Shown here: piece by piece, positions 63,863-64,000 of the stretch
Layout of the letters: every line of letters starts with the position of its first letter
How positions within the stretch are numbered: position 1 is the first letter of the stretch
Source: Methanosarcina sp. 2.H.T.1A.6
Lineage (GTDB): Archaea > Halobacteriota > Methanosarcinia > Methanosarcinales > Methanosarcinaceae
Direction of reading: 5' to 3'
Assembly (NCBI RefSeq): GCF_000979455.1
Contig: NZ_JJOY01000005.1
Span: 62,001 to 126,000 of the forward strand
DNA length: 64,000 bases
Program-made: the position numbers and the translations under genes
Notes under the pieces: model-generated
Told to the model about the DNA's origin: nothing
Database searches by the model: none
The model's input: the letters and a program-made list of their open reading frames with translations, nothing else

Positions 63863-64000
63863 ATGAAATCCTCTTCGGCAATCGACGAAATTGATAAGTC
63901 TGATTTGGTGAAGAATGGTGAAACCCTTTAAGTGTTTGATCCCGACACTTCTTCTTACATACGATATATCTTAACAAACATGGAGGAAACAATAATATGA
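63863..64000 (+). pseudogene. Small ORF interrupted by one in-frame TAA
   Basis: ATG 63863 follows a near-perfect ribosome site (AAGGAGGG). It reads MKSSSAIDEIDKSDLVKNGE followed by TL, hits TAA at 63929-63931, and continues in the same frame as VFDPDTSSYIRYILTNMEET, ending at the TGA that closes the window. Both halves look coding, so this may be a 45-residue protein with a nonsense change (CTT TTA to CTT TAA is one base). Alternatively it is a genuine 22-residue leader peptide for a gene starting at about 63997, which has GGAGG before it. Confidence 0.45.

Overview
The window looks like chromosomal DNA of a Methanosarcina species. The evidence is an MtaA/MtbA-type methylcobalamin:coenzyme M methyltransferase, an NrpR-type nitrogen regulator, an Msr-like regulator, archaeal Elp3, cupin phosphoglucose isomerase, archaeal tyrosyl-tRNA synthetase and Thg1, DUF1699, PGF-pre-PGF and CARDB surface proteins, long AT-rich spacers and many gene remnants. 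The species cannot be fixed. Thg1 has Trp (TGG) at codon 142, where my recollection is that M. acetivorans has an amber pyrrolysine codon, which argues against M. acetivorans.

Layout. 1-8.5 kb: a P-type ATPase cut by the window edge, an FAD oxidoreductase, a stretch of decayed genes, a large NosD-like beta-helix surface protein and a GNAT acetyltransferase. 9-14.4 kb: two paralogous free-standing proteins resembling restriction-modification target-recognition domains, around a secreted protein, a 17-bp tandem repeat and a candidate RNA gene. 14.6-22.3 kb: sensor kinase, CoM methyltransferase, EamA permease, MazG-like pyrophosphatase, acetyltransferase, beta-propeller surface protein, and an IMPACT/YigZ gene that lacks any ATG, GTG or TTG start. 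22.6-26.5 kb: an acidic lipoprotein and a polar amino-acid ABC transporter sharing a nearly identical signal-peptide DNA segment.

26.6-32.6 kb: UbiA prenyltransferase, then a compact three-gene run (radical SAM/SPASM enzyme, EgtD-like methyltransferase, arginine-deiminase-like enzyme), the best candidate here for an undescribed pathway. A SplB-like radical SAM protein and a carboxymuconolactone decarboxylase family protein follow. 32.7-37.5 kb is gene-poor and full of fragments. 37.5-44.7 kb: Msr-like regulator, methyltransferase, and a sulfur-handling run tusA-dsrE-iscS-iscU, then a HIT protein and a SemiSWEET pseudogene. 44.7-58.9 kb: large CARDB surface protein, then housekeeping genes (tyrS, thg1, PRC-barrel, mdh, RNase H-like nuclease, pgi, nrpR-like, RecJ-like, PD-(D/E)XK nuclease, DUF1699). 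59-64 kb: AT-rich spacer with a candidate sRNA and a possible group II intron remnant, elp3, and small or unknown genes.

The plausible operons are the ABC transporter, the radical SAM/methyltransferase/deiminase run, the sulfur-relay run, the PRC-barrel/thg1/tyrS run and the nuclease/RecJ-like pair. All assignments come from reading the sequence. No database search was run.
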